Origin: JAPLLS01 sp041309145
GTDB lineage: Bacteria > Omnitrophota > Gorgyraeia > Gygaellales > Profunditerraquicolaceae
Assembly: GCA_041309145.1 (NCBI GenBank)
Contig: JBFZAG010000065.1
Coordinates: 1 to 21,120 of the forward strand
Reading direction: 5' to 3'
Length of the DNA: 21,120 bases
Position 1 is the first letter of the stretch. Each line of letters begins with the position of its first letter. The translations under genes and the position numbers were made by a program. Below are positions 1 to 7,308 of the stretch, one piece after another. Below the pieces are notes generated by a model. The model saw only the letters and a list, made by a program, of their open reading frames with translations. It made no database searches and was not told the DNA's origin.

Positions 1-844
1 CGTCAACAACAATGATACCCGGAGATTCACTCAAAAGCTTCTTGAGCGCGTCCGGCTCAATGGGCTTCTTGGTCTCGATATACACAGATTCGGAATGGCC
101 GGTCCTTACCGGTACGCGCACCGTGGTCGCCGAGATTTTGATCTTTTCATCGCCCAAGATCTTATGGGTCTCTTTGACCAGCTTCCATTCTTCGGAAGTA
201 AAATCATTCTCGGCAAACCCGCCGATCTGGGGGAAAACGTTATAAGCCAGCTGCTGGGGCATGGCTTTGTTAGGGGCATTGACATGCACGTTCTGATAAT
301 CGTTTTGGGCGATCAGCTTCATCTCGTCTTTTAACTGGTCGACTGCCGCCTTGCCCGCTCCTGAAGAAGCCTGCAGGGTGGTAACTATTACCCGCTTTAA
401 GCCTACGGCTTTGCGGATCGGGGCCAGCGCCACCACCATCTGGATGGTCGAGCAGTTGGGATTGGCGATAATGCCTTTATTTTTCTTGATTTTTTTGGCG
501 TTAACTTCCGGGACAACCAGCGGCACGTCAGGATCCATCCTAAAATCCGCGCCGTTATCGATGACTACCGCTCCCCGTTTTACCGCCTCAGGGGCAAAAG
601 TCACTGCCGCGCCTTTTTCACCTTCAGTACCGGCGAATAACGCGATATCGATCTTTTCAAAAGCTTCGGGTGAAATGGCCTGCACCTGGTATTTTGCGCC
701 GTCAACATCGATCTCCCGCGCTGAACGCGCAAGCACCCGCAGTTCTCCGACCGGAAAATTAAACCGTTTCAGACAGCGCAGCATTTCGATGCCCACCGCG
801 CCCACGCCAACCACCGCAACATTATACTTGGATTTCTTTCTCAT
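1..844 (-). CDS. asd: Aspartate-semialdehyde dehydrogenase, 3' end cut by window edge
   Basis: This enzyme reduces 4-aspartyl phosphate to aspartate semialdehyde with NADPH, the branch point to lysine/diaminopimelate, threonine and methionine. About 281 residues are visible from the ATG at 844; the family is usually 330-340, so the C-terminus and stop lie outside the left edge. The start is set by GGAGGAG four bases upstream. The N-terminal Rossmann loop reads VAVVGVGAVG. The catalytic cysteine motif NPNCSTIQMVVAL is intact, and near the visible end RVPVRTGHSESVYIE carries the conserved Arg and His. The Rossmann loop is one residue shorter than the common GATGAVG form. The gene is last in a leuC-leuD-leuB-asd block, an order also found in many Proteobacteria. 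A 130-bp palindromic element separates it from leuB. The family assignment is secure. Confidence 0.95.
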   Translation of the reverse strand, partial: MRKKSKYNVAVVGVGAVGIEMLRCLKRFNFPVGELRVLARSAREIDVDGAKYQVQAISPEAFEKIDIALFAGTEGEKGAAVTFAPEAVKRGAVVIDNGADFRMDPDVPLVVPEVNAKKIKKNKGIIANPNCSTIQMVVALAPIRKAVGLKRVIVTTLQASSGAGKAAVDQLKDEMKLIAQNDYQNVHVNAPNKAMPQQLAYNVFPQIGGFAENDFTSEEWKLVKETHKILGDEKIKISATTVRVPVRTGHSESVYIETKKPIEPDALKKLLSESPGIIVVD

Positions 845-855
845 TTTCTCCTCCG

Positions 856-987
856 AAAAAACATGGGGACGGTTCTCATTTTTTCTTATAAATAAAGGGG
901 ACAGGTCCATTTATTTCAGACCATTTATTCAGTTTGGAATAAATGGACCTGTCCCCTTTATTTACTTTATTTACCGTCCCCGTTTTT
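856..987. repeat. Compound palindromic repeat with GGGGAC cores (REP-like), leuB-asd gap
   Basis: The whole leuB-asd spacer is a nested inverted repeat. The inner arms, 889-915 and 938-964, are perfect complements over 27 bp and carry AAAGGGGACAGGTCCATTT; the loop is about 22 bp. Outer arms GGGGACGGT (865-873) and ACCGTCCCC (973-981) are flanked by A and T runs that also mirror each other. The element ends exactly at the leuB stop and stops short of the asd ribosome binding site. GGGGACGG/GGGGACAGG palindromes resemble the REP-type repeats mobilised by Y1-family RAYT transposases; that link is inference, since no transposase is in the window. There is no T-run after the hairpin in the minus direction, so it is not a typical intrinsic terminator. 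Confidence 0.85.
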
Positions 988-2043
988 TTACAAGTTTCCT
1001 ACGACCAAATCTCCGACTTCCTGCGTCGAAAATCCCATTTTGCCCGCGGCCAGCGATTTAAATTTCGACTGGCAGAGCTTGATCACCGCATCTTCTATCG
1101 CCTTGCCGGCTTTTACCTCTCCCAGATTCTCCAGCATCATGCCCGCGGCGCAGATCGCAGCCAAAGGATTGATCACGTTCTTGCCGGTATATTTCGGAGC
1201 GCTTCCGCCGATGGGTTCGAACATGGAAACTCCTTTGGGATTGATATTGCCGCCCGCGGCAATGCCCATGCCGCCCTGGATCATCGCGCCCAGGTCAGTG
1301 ATGATATCCCCGAACATGTTATCGGTGACGATCACGTCAAACCACTCGGGATTCTTAACAAACCACATAGTCGTGGCGTCCACGTGAGCATAATCCGTGG
1401 CGATATCCGGATATTCTTTGGCCACTTCGTGAAATGTCCTCTCCCAGAGATCCCAGGCAAAGGTAAGCACATTGGTCTTGCCGCAGAGAGTGAGTTTTTT
1501 GCGCTTATTGCGTTTTTTGCAGTATTCAAAAGCGTAACGGATGCACCGTTCCACGCCTTTTCTGGTATTATAGGAGATCTGGATGGCCACTTCGTCTTGA
1601 GTGCCTTTATCCTTGAATTCTCCCATTCCTTTATACAAGCCTTCGGAATTCTCGCGAACCACCACAAAATCAATATCCTCGGGTTTCTTATCCTTCAAAG
1701 GACAGAAATCCGGGTTATAAAGTTTTACCGGGCGAAGATTGATGTATTGATCGAGCGAAAACCTCAGTTTTAGAAGAATGCCGGTCTCTAAAATCCCGGG
1801 CTTGACCTGCGGATGGCCGATCGCGCCCAGCAGGATGGTATCGTATTTTCTTAACTCTTCGATATCCTTGTCCTCGAGGGTCTTTCCGGTCTTTAAGTAC
1901 CTTTCTCCGCCGAAATCAAAAGTCTTTGACTCGTAAGTGAAGCCGAATTTTTTGGAGGCCGCCGCCAATACCTTGATCGCCTCTGCCACTACTTCCGGCC
2001 CTGTGCCGTCTCCGGGTATAACCGCAATTTTATAACCTGCCAT
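988..2043 (-). CDS. leuB: 3-isopropylmalate dehydrogenase
   Basis: This NAD-dependent oxidative decarboxylase converts 3-isopropylmalate to 2-oxoisocaproate, the third step of leucine synthesis. The 351-residue length is normal. Family signatures in order are IPGDGTGPEVV at the N-terminus, LLKLRFSLDQYINLRPVKL (substrate-binding Arg residues), VVRENSEGLYKG, the lysine in KTNVL, the metal-binding DNMFGDIITDLGAMIQGGMG, and EPIGGSAPKYTGKNVINP (NAD site). The start ATG at 2043 has GGAG upstream. It follows leuD by 18 nt, so co-transcription is likely. The family also contains isocitrate, homoisocitrate and tartrate/malate dehydrogenases; the neighbouring leuC and leuD decide for LeuB. Confidence 0.92.
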   Translation of the reverse strand: MAGYKIAVIPGDGTGPEVVAEAIKVLAAASKKFGFTYESKTFDFGGERYLKTGKTLEDKDIEELRKYDTILLGAIGHPQVKPGILETGILLKLRFSLDQYINLRPVKLYNPDFCPLKDKKPEDIDFVVVRENSEGLYKGMGEFKDKGTQDEVAIQISYNTRKGVERCIRYAFEYCKKRNKRKKLTLCGKTNVLTFAWDLWERTFHEVAKEYPDIATDYAHVDATTMWFVKNPEWFDVIVTDNMFGDIITDLGAMIQGGMGIAAGGNINPKGVSMFEPIGGSAPKYTGKNVINPLAAICAAGMMLENLGEVKAGKAIEDAVIKLCQSKFKSLAAGKMGFSTQEVGDLVVGNL

Positions 2044-2061
2044 TTTTTACTCCTATCTATA

Positions 2062-2577
2062 TTAGGTCTCTGACTTGTGACCTGTGTCCTTGTGACTTGT
2101 GACTTTTATATAATTCATCAGCCCTCCCCTTTCCACCAACTTCTGCAGGAACTCCGGGAAAGCCTGGGTTTTGTAAGTCTGGCTCTTGGTAATGTTGTTT
2201 ATCGTGCCCGCGGCCAGGTCGATCTCCAATTCATCGCCTTCGCTGATCTTGTCGATCTCGTTCGATTCCAGAAACGGCAAACCGATATTAATGGCATTGC
2301 GGTAGAATATGGCGGCAAAACTCGGGGCGATGACCGCGGCAATGCCGCAGCCTTTGATCGCCAGGGGCGCGTGTTCCCGCGATGAGCCGCAGCCGAAGTT
2401 CTTTCCGGACACGATGATATCTCCGGGCTTAACAGCTTTGACAAAATCCGGCTTGATCGCCTCCAGGCAATGGCCGCCCAATTCCTTGGCGTCAGTGGAA
2501 ACCAGGTATTTCGCCGAAATAATGTCGTCGGTATTGATATCCTGGCCTAATTTATGAACTTTCCCCCTGATAATCAT
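2062..2577 (-). CDS. leuD: 3-isopropylmalate dehydratase small subunit, with repeat-derived C-terminus
   Basis: This is the swivelling small subunit of isopropylmalate isomerase, which with LeuC interconverts 2- and 3-isopropylmalate. It has 171 residues, of the shorter archaeal/clostridial type. Visible motifs are DINTDDIISAKYLVSTD, GKNFGCGSSREHAPLAIKG and the following AAVIAPSFAAIFYRNAINIGLP. The YLV loop resembles that reported for IPM isomerases rather than the YLRT of homoaconitases (from recall). The normal protein should end around GGLMNYIK; the last 13 residues (VTSHKDTGHKSET) are encoded entirely by a GTCACAAG-type repeat at 2065-2103. The ATG at 2577 has no strong Shine-Dalgarno, and coupling to leuC, 26 nt upstream, is likely. 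Confidence 0.93.
   Translation of the reverse strand: MIIRGKVHKLGQDINTDDIISAKYLVSTDAKELGGHCLEAIKPDFVKAVKPGDIIVSGKNFGCGSSREHAPLAIKGCGIAAVIAPSFAAIFYRNAINIGLPFLESNEIDKISEGDELEIDLAAGTINNITKSQTYKTQAFPEFLQKLVERGGLMNYIKVTSHKDTGHKSET
2065..2110. repeat. GTCACAAG-type octamer repeat inside the 3' end of leuD
   Basis: On the minus strand this stretch reads as near-tandem copies of GTCACAAG and GTCACAGG-like octamers (GTCACAAG, GTCACAAG, GACACAGG, GTCACAAG). Similar octamers occur at 8246-8310 (fabH-fabD gap) and 13118-13190 (inside recG). Here the copies are in frame with leuD and supply its C-terminal 13 codons. Confidence 0.75.
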
Positions 2578-2599
2578 ATTATTAACTTTCTTACCCTGT

Positions 2600-2614
2600 C
2601 AACCTACGCGGTTG
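2600..2614. repeat. 15-bp hairpin motif at the leuC stop, identical to the FKBP terminator core
   Basis: On the minus strand this reads CAACCGCGTAGGTTG, a 5-bp stem with the leuC TAG stop in it. The same 15 bases form the core of the FKBP terminator on the plus strand at 17415-17429. One such match in 21 kb is not far from chance, so relatedness is uncertain. Confidence 0.4.
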
Positions 2615-3887
2615 CCATGGGTGAAGTGATGCGGCCGGTTACGGCGCTGGCAGCGGCGACCGCGGGGCTGGATAGATAAACAAATGATTTTGGAGAACCC
2701 ATCCGGCCGATGAAATTGCGGTTGGTGGTAGCCAAACAGCTTTCACCTTCGGTTAAAATACCGCAGTGGCCGCCTAAACAGGGGCCGCAAGTCGGAGTGG
2801 AAACCACCCCTCCGGCTTCGATAAAGATCTTCAGCAATCCTTCGGCCATCGCCTGCAGATAGATCTTCTGGGTGGCGGGGATAACGATCAGGCGCAATCC
2901 GTTTTTGACTTTTTTGCCTTTTAAGACCTTGGCGGCTACGCGCAGATCAGAGATCCGGCCGTTAGTGCAGGAGCCGATGACCACCTGGTCAAGTCTAACC
3001 TTGCTTAAAGCTGACGCCGGCTTGACGTTTGAGGGCAAATGCGGGCAAGCCACCTGGGGTTCCAACTTAGTCACATCCCACTCGTAAACCTTAGCGTACT
3101 TGGCGTCAGGATCGGACTTTAATTTTAGCCAAGATTTATGTTTGGCGCTCCAGACTTTTTTATTGGCGATCTTAACGTAATCCAAAGTGATCTGATCAGG
3201 CTCAATCAGCCCTGCCCGAGCCCCGGCTTCAATTGCCATATTGGACATGGCAAACCTGGAGTCCATATCCAGCGACTTTATCACCGGGCCGGTAAATTCC
3301 ATGGCCGCATACAAAGCGCCGTCCACTCCGATCTGTCCGATGGTAAAAAGGACCAGGTCCTTGCCGCTCACCCATTTGTTCAGTTTTCCTTTATAAATAA
3401 ATTTAATATTCTCCGGGACCTTGAACCAGCATTTTCCGTCGGCATAGGCCCGGGCCAGGTCAGTTGAGCCCACTCCGGTGGAATAACAGCCTAAGGCGCC
3501 GTAAGTGCAGGTGTGCGAATCCGCGCCGATGACCAGCATCCCCGGATAAACCAGGCCTTTTTCCGGCAGCAGAGCATGCTCGATGCCCATGCAGCCGACC
3601 TCAAAATAATTTTTCAGTTTTTGTTCGCCGGCAAAGTTAGCCAGAACTTTAGCCTGGTTGGCGCTGCGCTGGTCTTTAGCCGGGGTAAAATGGTCCGGGA
3701 CTAAAACCACTTTGCTGCGATCAAAGACTTTGCGAAAACCGGCTTTTTTGAATTCCTCGATAGCCATGGGAGCGGTAATATCGTTTCCCAGGCAAAGGTC
3801 AAGCCCGGCCTCAATGAATTCTCCCGGCCGGATATCTTCCTTATCAGTGTGAGCCAGCAATATTTTTTCGGCTAAGGTGTGTCCCAT
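2604..3887 (-). CDS. leuC: 3-isopropylmalate dehydratase large subunit
   Basis: This aconitase-superfamily large subunit holds the [4Fe-4S] cluster and isomerises isopropylmalate with LeuD. It has 427 residues counted from MGHTLAEKIL (ATG at 3887), matching the usual LeuC start; a GTG four codons further upstream (3899) is possible, and neither has a convincing Shine-Dalgarno. Cluster ligands are seen in VIGSCTNGRISDL and in TCGPCLGGHCG (CxxC). GADSHTCTYGALG and VPDHFTPAKD are conserved active-site segments. The length matches the roughly 420-residue archaeal/clostridial IPMI type rather than the roughly 466-residue enterobacterial type, in agreement with the short LeuD. It lies 39 nt downstream of fabF. 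Confidence 0.93.
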   Translation of the reverse strand: MGHTLAEKILLAHTDKEDIRPGEFIEAGLDLCLGNDITAPMAIEEFKKAGFRKVFDRSKVVLVPDHFTPAKDQRSANQAKVLANFAGEQKLKNYFEVGCMGIEHALLPEKGLVYPGMLVIGADSHTCTYGALGCYSTGVGSTDLARAYADGKCWFKVPENIKFIYKGKLNKWVSGKDLVLFTIGQIGVDGALYAAMEFTGPVIKSLDMDSRFAMSNMAIEAGARAGLIEPDQITLDYVKIANKKVWSAKHKSWLKLKSDPDAKYAKVYEWDVTKLEPQVACPHLPSNVKPASALSKVRLDQVVIGSCTNGRISDLRVAAKVLKGKKVKNGLRLIVIPATQKIYLQAMAEGLLKIFIEAGGVVSTPTCGPCLGGHCGILTEGESCLATTNRNFIGRMGSPKSFVYLSSPAVAAASAVTGRITSPMATA

Positions 3888-3926
3888 ATCGGTTATCACT
3901 TTAATTTTATAAGCTGCGGAAACAGG

Positions 3927-5168
3927 CTATTTGAATTTCTTAACGATCAGAGTGGCGTTATGTCCGCCGAACCCCAGGGAATTCGATGCCGCTACTTCCA
4001 CTTTAGCCTGGCGCGCCGTGTTCGGGACATAATCCAGATCGCAATTAGGGTCAGGATTTTGGTAGTTTATGGTAGGCGGAATCACGCTGTCTTTGATCGC
4101 CAGGCAGCAAGCCACGAATTCCACTCCTCCGGCAGCTCCCAGCAGATGTCCGGTCATGGATTTAGTTGAACTGACCATGACCTTTTTAGCGCTTGAACCC
4201 AACGCTTTCTTGATCGCCAGGGTCTCTATTTTATCGTTGAGCTCGGTGGAAGTTCCGTGGGCGTTGATATAATCGATGTCTTCGGGATTGACCTTGGCGT
4301 CTTCTAAAGCCCATTTCATGGACAAAGAAGCGCCGTATCCTTCGGGGTCAGGAGCGGTAATATGATAAGCGTCGCAGGACATCCCGAAACCCGCGGCTTC
4401 GGCGTAGATCCTGGCCTTGCGGGCCTGGGCGTGTTCCAGAGATTCCAGGACTACTATTCCGCAGCCTTCGGCCATGACAAAACCATCCCTGTCCCGGTCA
4501 AAAGGCCGGCTGGCTTTTTCCGGGTCGTCATTGCGCAAAGACAGCGCTTTAAGCGCGCAAAAACCGCCGACACCCAGATGGGTGATCGCGGATTCCGTTC
4601 CTCCGGTGATCATTACATCGGCGTAGCCGTGCTGAATTGTCCTTATGGCATCGCCTATGGCGTGGGAGCCGGAAGCGCAGGCGGTAGTGACGCAGGTGTT
4701 GGGGCCGAGAAAACCGTATTTTATGGCGATATGGCCGGCGGCTTCGTTAACGATCAATGAAGGGATAAGAAAAGGGGTGATCCGGGAAGGCCCGCCCTTT
4801 AAATAAACAGCGTGCTGGTCTTCGATTATCTTTAAAGACCCTATTCCCGAGCCGACAATGACCCCCACCCGCTCTTTATTGACTTTTGCCAGGTCCAATC
4901 CCGAGTCATTGATAGCTTGAAATGAGCTGGCTACCGCGTACTGGACGAACTTTTCCATCCGGTGGGCTTCTTTTTTGGTCAGGCCGCAGTTCATCGGCTC
5001 AAAGCCTTTTACTTCCGCGGCGATCCGGCAATCAAAGGCCGTTGCGTCGAAACTGGTAAGTAAAGATACCCCGGACTTGCCCTCTCTCATTGATCTCCAG
5101 AAAGAGGCAACGTCGTTGCCGTTGGGAGTAACCGTTCCTAATCCTGTAACTACGACTTTTCTTGGCAT
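3927..5168 (-). CDS. fabF: Beta-ketoacyl-ACP synthase II
   Basis: This condensing enzyme of type II fatty acid elongation joins malonyl-ACP to acyl-ACP. The 413-residue length is typical. The catalytic set is complete: Cys164 in TTACASGSHAIGDAI, His304 in NAHGTSTELNDKIE, Lys336 and His341 in KSMTGHLLGAAGG. The N-terminus VVVTGLGTVTPNG is characteristic. The ATG at 5168 has only a weak ribosome binding site (AAAAAGCGAAT upstream). It is separated from acpP by an intrinsic terminator ending about 22 nt before the start, so fabF and the leu genes behind it may be read at a lower level than acpP. Confidence 0.96.
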   Translation of the reverse strand: MPRKVVVTGLGTVTPNGNDVASFWRSMREGKSGVSLLTSFDATAFDCRIAAEVKGFEPMNCGLTKKEAHRMEKFVQYAVASSFQAINDSGLDLAKVNKERVGVIVGSGIGSLKIIEDQHAVYLKGGPSRITPFLIPSLIVNEAAGHIAIKYGFLGPNTCVTTACASGSHAIGDAIRTIQHGYADVMITGGTESAITHLGVGGFCALKALSLRNDDPEKASRPFDRDRDGFVMAEGCGIVVLESLEHAQARKARIYAEAAGFGMSCDAYHITAPDPEGYGASLSMKWALEDAKVNPEDIDYINAHGTSTELNDKIETLAIKKALGSSAKKVMVSSTKSMTGHLLGAAGGVEFVACCLAIKDSVIPPTINYQNPDPNCDLDYVPNTARQAKVEVAASNSLGFGGHNATLIVKKFK

Positions 5169-5190
5169 ATTCGCTTTTTCAAAAGGCCGG

Positions 5191-5226
5191 ATAAAAATTA
5201 CCCCGCCAAAAGCAAATGGCGGGGTA
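5191..5226 (-). terminator. Intrinsic terminator or attenuator between acpP and fabF
   Basis: A perfect 10-bp stem, TACCCCGCCA (5199-5208) with TGGCGGGGTA (5217-5226), has an 8-nt loop and is followed on the minus strand by AATTTTTAT. It lies after the acpP stop and just before fabF. Both neighbouring genes point through it, so it probably gives partial termination that lets acpP be made in excess. The hairpin is seen; the partial read-through is inferred. Confidence 0.8.
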
Positions 5227-5256
5227 GCGTTTTATTCGGCACTAATGCATCTTATT

Positions 5257-5496
5257 CTATTTGGCAGCGGTCTTTTCGTCGATATACTTAATAGCCTCGC
5301 CGACAGTAGTGATCTTTTCCGCGTCTTCATCCGGGATCTCGATGCTGAATTCTTCTTCAAAAGCCATAACCAGCTCGACCGTATCCAGAGAATCGGCGCC
5401 CAGGTCATCAACAAAAGAAGCTTCAATGGTGACTTCTTCGGGTTTTACCCCAAGCTGCTCTGCAATTATAGCCTTCACTTTCTCTTCAACTGCCAT
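5257..5496 (-). CDS. acpP: Acyl carrier protein
   Basis: This small acidic cytosolic carrier holds growing acyl chains on 4'-phosphopantetheine. It has 79 residues. The attachment serine is Ser36 in DDLGADSLDTVELVMAFEEEF; the rest is the usual four-helix acidic sequence. The ribosome binding site is strong (AGGAGG, 7 nt before the ATG), fitting high expression. It lies between fabG and fabF, the standard order. Confidence 0.97.
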   Translation of the reverse strand: MAVEEKVKAIIAEQLGVKPEEVTIEASFVDDLGADSLDTVELVMAFEEEFSIEIPDEDAEKITTVGEAIKYIDEKTAAK

Positions 5497-5513
5497 TTTG
5501 TATCCTCCTTTTT

Positions 5514-5587
5514 CACTGAATCACTGAACTTATATATTCAAACTTGGACCTGTGAAACACTGAATTTTGTTCTTCAGTGCTTCAGTG
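5514..5587. repeat. CACTGAAG octamer inverted repeat, fabG-acpP gap
   Basis: Two tandem octamers CACTGAAT and CACTGAAC (5514-5529) face two tandem CTTCAGTG copies (5572-5587). A further direct copy CACTGAAT lies at 5558-5565. The right arm contains the fabG stop codon (5582-5584). The layout, paired octamers in inverted orientation filling an operon gap, is the same as for the GTCACAAG repeats although the sequence differs. Confidence 0.75.
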
Positions 5588-6325
5588 CATTACCATGCCG
5601 CCGTCAACCACAATTGTCTGACCCGTGATATAATCCGCGTCGCTTGAGGCCAAAAACAAGCAGACATTAGCGATATCCCGAGGTAACCCCATCCTGCCCA
5701 GAGGCACTAACTCCAGAAGCTTAGCCCTGGCTTCCTCCGGAAGCTTATGGGTCATTTCCGTATCGATGAATCCCGGAGCCACCGCGTTAGAGGTGATATT
5801 GCGCGAAGCCAGCTCTTTGGCGGTAGTTTTGGTCAGCGCTATTATCCCGGCTTTAGAAGCGGAATAATTAGCCTGGCCGGCATTACCCATGATCCCAATG
5901 ATCGATGCGATATTGATGATCCGGCCGTACTTTGCCTTAAGCATCGGCCTGGTCACGGCTTTGGTGCAATTAAAGGTCCCCTTGAGATTGACCTTTATGA
6001 CCAGGTCCCAGTCGGCTTCGCTCATGCGCATCAAAAGATTATCCCGGGTTACCCCGGCATTGTTAACTAATATATCAATCTTGCTGAATTTGTCAAGAAT
6101 TTTATTAATCCCCTCTTCGACCTGACTGAGATTAGTCACATCTACTTGCCCTGCCAGAGCTTTTCTGCCTGAAATTTCGATATCTTTGGCCGTCTGTTCG
6201 GCATCAACGGCATTGACATCCCAAATAACGCAATCCGCGCCCTCTTTGGCGAAAGCCAAAGCGATCTCCCGGCCAATACCTCTTCCGCTTCCGGTTACCA
6301 AAGCTATTTTCCCTTGTAAACGCAT
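5582..6325 (-). CDS. fabG: 3-oxoacyl-ACP reductase
   Basis: This NADPH-dependent short-chain dehydrogenase reduces beta-ketoacyl-ACP in fatty acid elongation. It has 247 residues. Cofactor loop TGSGRGIG spans 11-18; NNAGVTRDNLLMRM follows; the catalytic residues are Asn113, Ser141 (IASIIG), Tyr154 and Lys158 (YSASK); the C-terminus GQTIVVDGGMVMH is typical. The ATG at 6325 has AGGAGG six bases upstream. The stop codon lies inside a repeat. The SDR family is broad, but placement between fabD and acpP makes FabG near certain. Confidence 0.96.
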   Translation of the reverse strand: MRLQGKIALVTGSGRGIGREIALAFAKEGADCVIWDVNAVDAEQTAKDIEISGRKALAGQVDVTNLSQVEEGINKILDKFSKIDILVNNAGVTRDNLLMRMSEADWDLVIKVNLKGTFNCTKAVTRPMLKAKYGRIINIASIIGIMGNAGQANYSASKAGIIALTKTTAKELASRNITSNAVAPGFIDTEMTHKLPEEARAKLLELVPLGRMGLPRDIANVCLFLASSDADYITGQTIVVDGGMVMH

Positions 6326-6381
6326 TTATTCCTCCTGACCGCTTTTGTCCGCAGACAACCTGTTCCTAAGCTTAACTTTGA

Positions 6382-7296
6382 TTATGTCTTGAAATTCAGA
6401 ATATCGTCCTTCTTCTCTATATTAACCACCTCTGCGCTGGGGTCGATCTTGCGCATCAGCCCTTTCAAAACCTGGCCCGGGCCGAATTCGATGAACCTGG
6501 TCACCCCTTGAGAGAACATAAAGCGCATGGATTCAAGCCATCTCACCGGAAAACGCATCTGGTAAACCAGGTTTTCCATTATCCTTACGACTTTATACTC
6601 AGCTCTGGCGGTATAATTGCTGACCAGCGGCCAACCAGGTTCTGAAAAAGCCAGATTATCCAGGAACATCTTCAATTCCACGGAAGCTTCAAACATCAAC
6701 GCCGAATGCAGCGGCGCGCGAATATCATCCATGAATACCCGTTGCCCGCCGGCTTTCAAACAAGCTTCCGCTGCCTGATCGATGAGCTCCGGGGGACCGC
6801 TGATAACCGTTTGGCCGGGACAATTATAACTGACTATTCTGGTTTGGCTCGAAGAACAGATCGCTTTTACAGCTTCTTCCGACAGATCGATGATCTCAAC
6901 GGTCCTGCTCGGGTATTCCCGGAAGGCATCCTCCAAAAGCTGGCTTCTTTTATTTATCAGCCTGATCCCGTCATCCAGAGCTAAACTTCCGCAGGCGATC
7001 AATGCGGAGTATTCGCCTAAACTCAAACCAGCAACATACGCAGGCTTGAGATCACTTCTCTTCTTCCAGGCCTCGAAAGCAGCGATAGTAGAGACCACTA
7101 TTGCCAGCTGGGAAATATTCGACATTTTCAACATCTCCTCCGGCCCTTCGAAACACCGCCTTTTGAACTCAAACCCTAAGATCTCTTCTGCCTTATCAAA
7201 GACCTGCCGGCTTTCCGGGAAAGTATCGTATAAATCCCGGGCCATCCCCACATACTGAGTTCCCTGGCCGACGAACAGAAATCCGATTTTCTCCAT
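6382..7296 (-). CDS. Second, diverged malonyl-CoA:ACP transacylase-like protein
   Basis: This 304-residue protein is a tandem duplicate of the FabD encoded immediately upstream, with a 12-nt gap. By eye about 37 of the first 60 residues are identical, and the C-terminal EFGPGQVLKGLMRKIDPSA is nearly unchanged. The nucleophile Ser92 (GLSLGEYSA), Arg117 and His197 are kept, so acyl transfer is possible. The active-site surroundings differ: GQGSQ is GQGTQ, the GGFHSSLM stretch is APLHSALM, and the conserved loop after the Arg helix, KMSAVLGL in copy 1, is RTVEIIDL here. It may have changed acyl specificity, act on another carrier, or be a weak or regulatory copy. The sequence does not show which. 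The reading frame is fully intact, which argues against decay. Confidence 0.88.
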   Translation of the reverse strand: MEKIGFLFVGQGTQYVGMARDLYDTFPESRQVFDKAEEILGFEFKRRCFEGPEEMLKMSNISQLAIVVSTIAAFEAWKKRSDLKPAYVAGLSLGEYSALIACGSLALDDGIRLINKRSQLLEDAFREYPSRTVEIIDLSEEAVKAICSSSQTRIVSYNCPGQTVISGPPELIDQAAEACLKAGGQRVFMDDIRAPLHSALMFEASVELKMFLDNLAFSEPGWPLVSNYTARAEYKVVRIMENLVYQMRFPVRWLESMRFMFSQGVTRFIEFGPGQVLKGLMRKIDPSAEVVNIEKKDDILNFKT

Positions 7297-7308
7297 ACTC
7301 AGCCTGAA

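Noticed and set aside
943..1773. 276-codon open frame on the plus strand opposite leuB
   Set aside because: It is a shadow of leuB, whose minus-strand product has all isopropylmalate dehydrogenase motifs; the plus-strand translation resembles no family and has no ribosome binding site.
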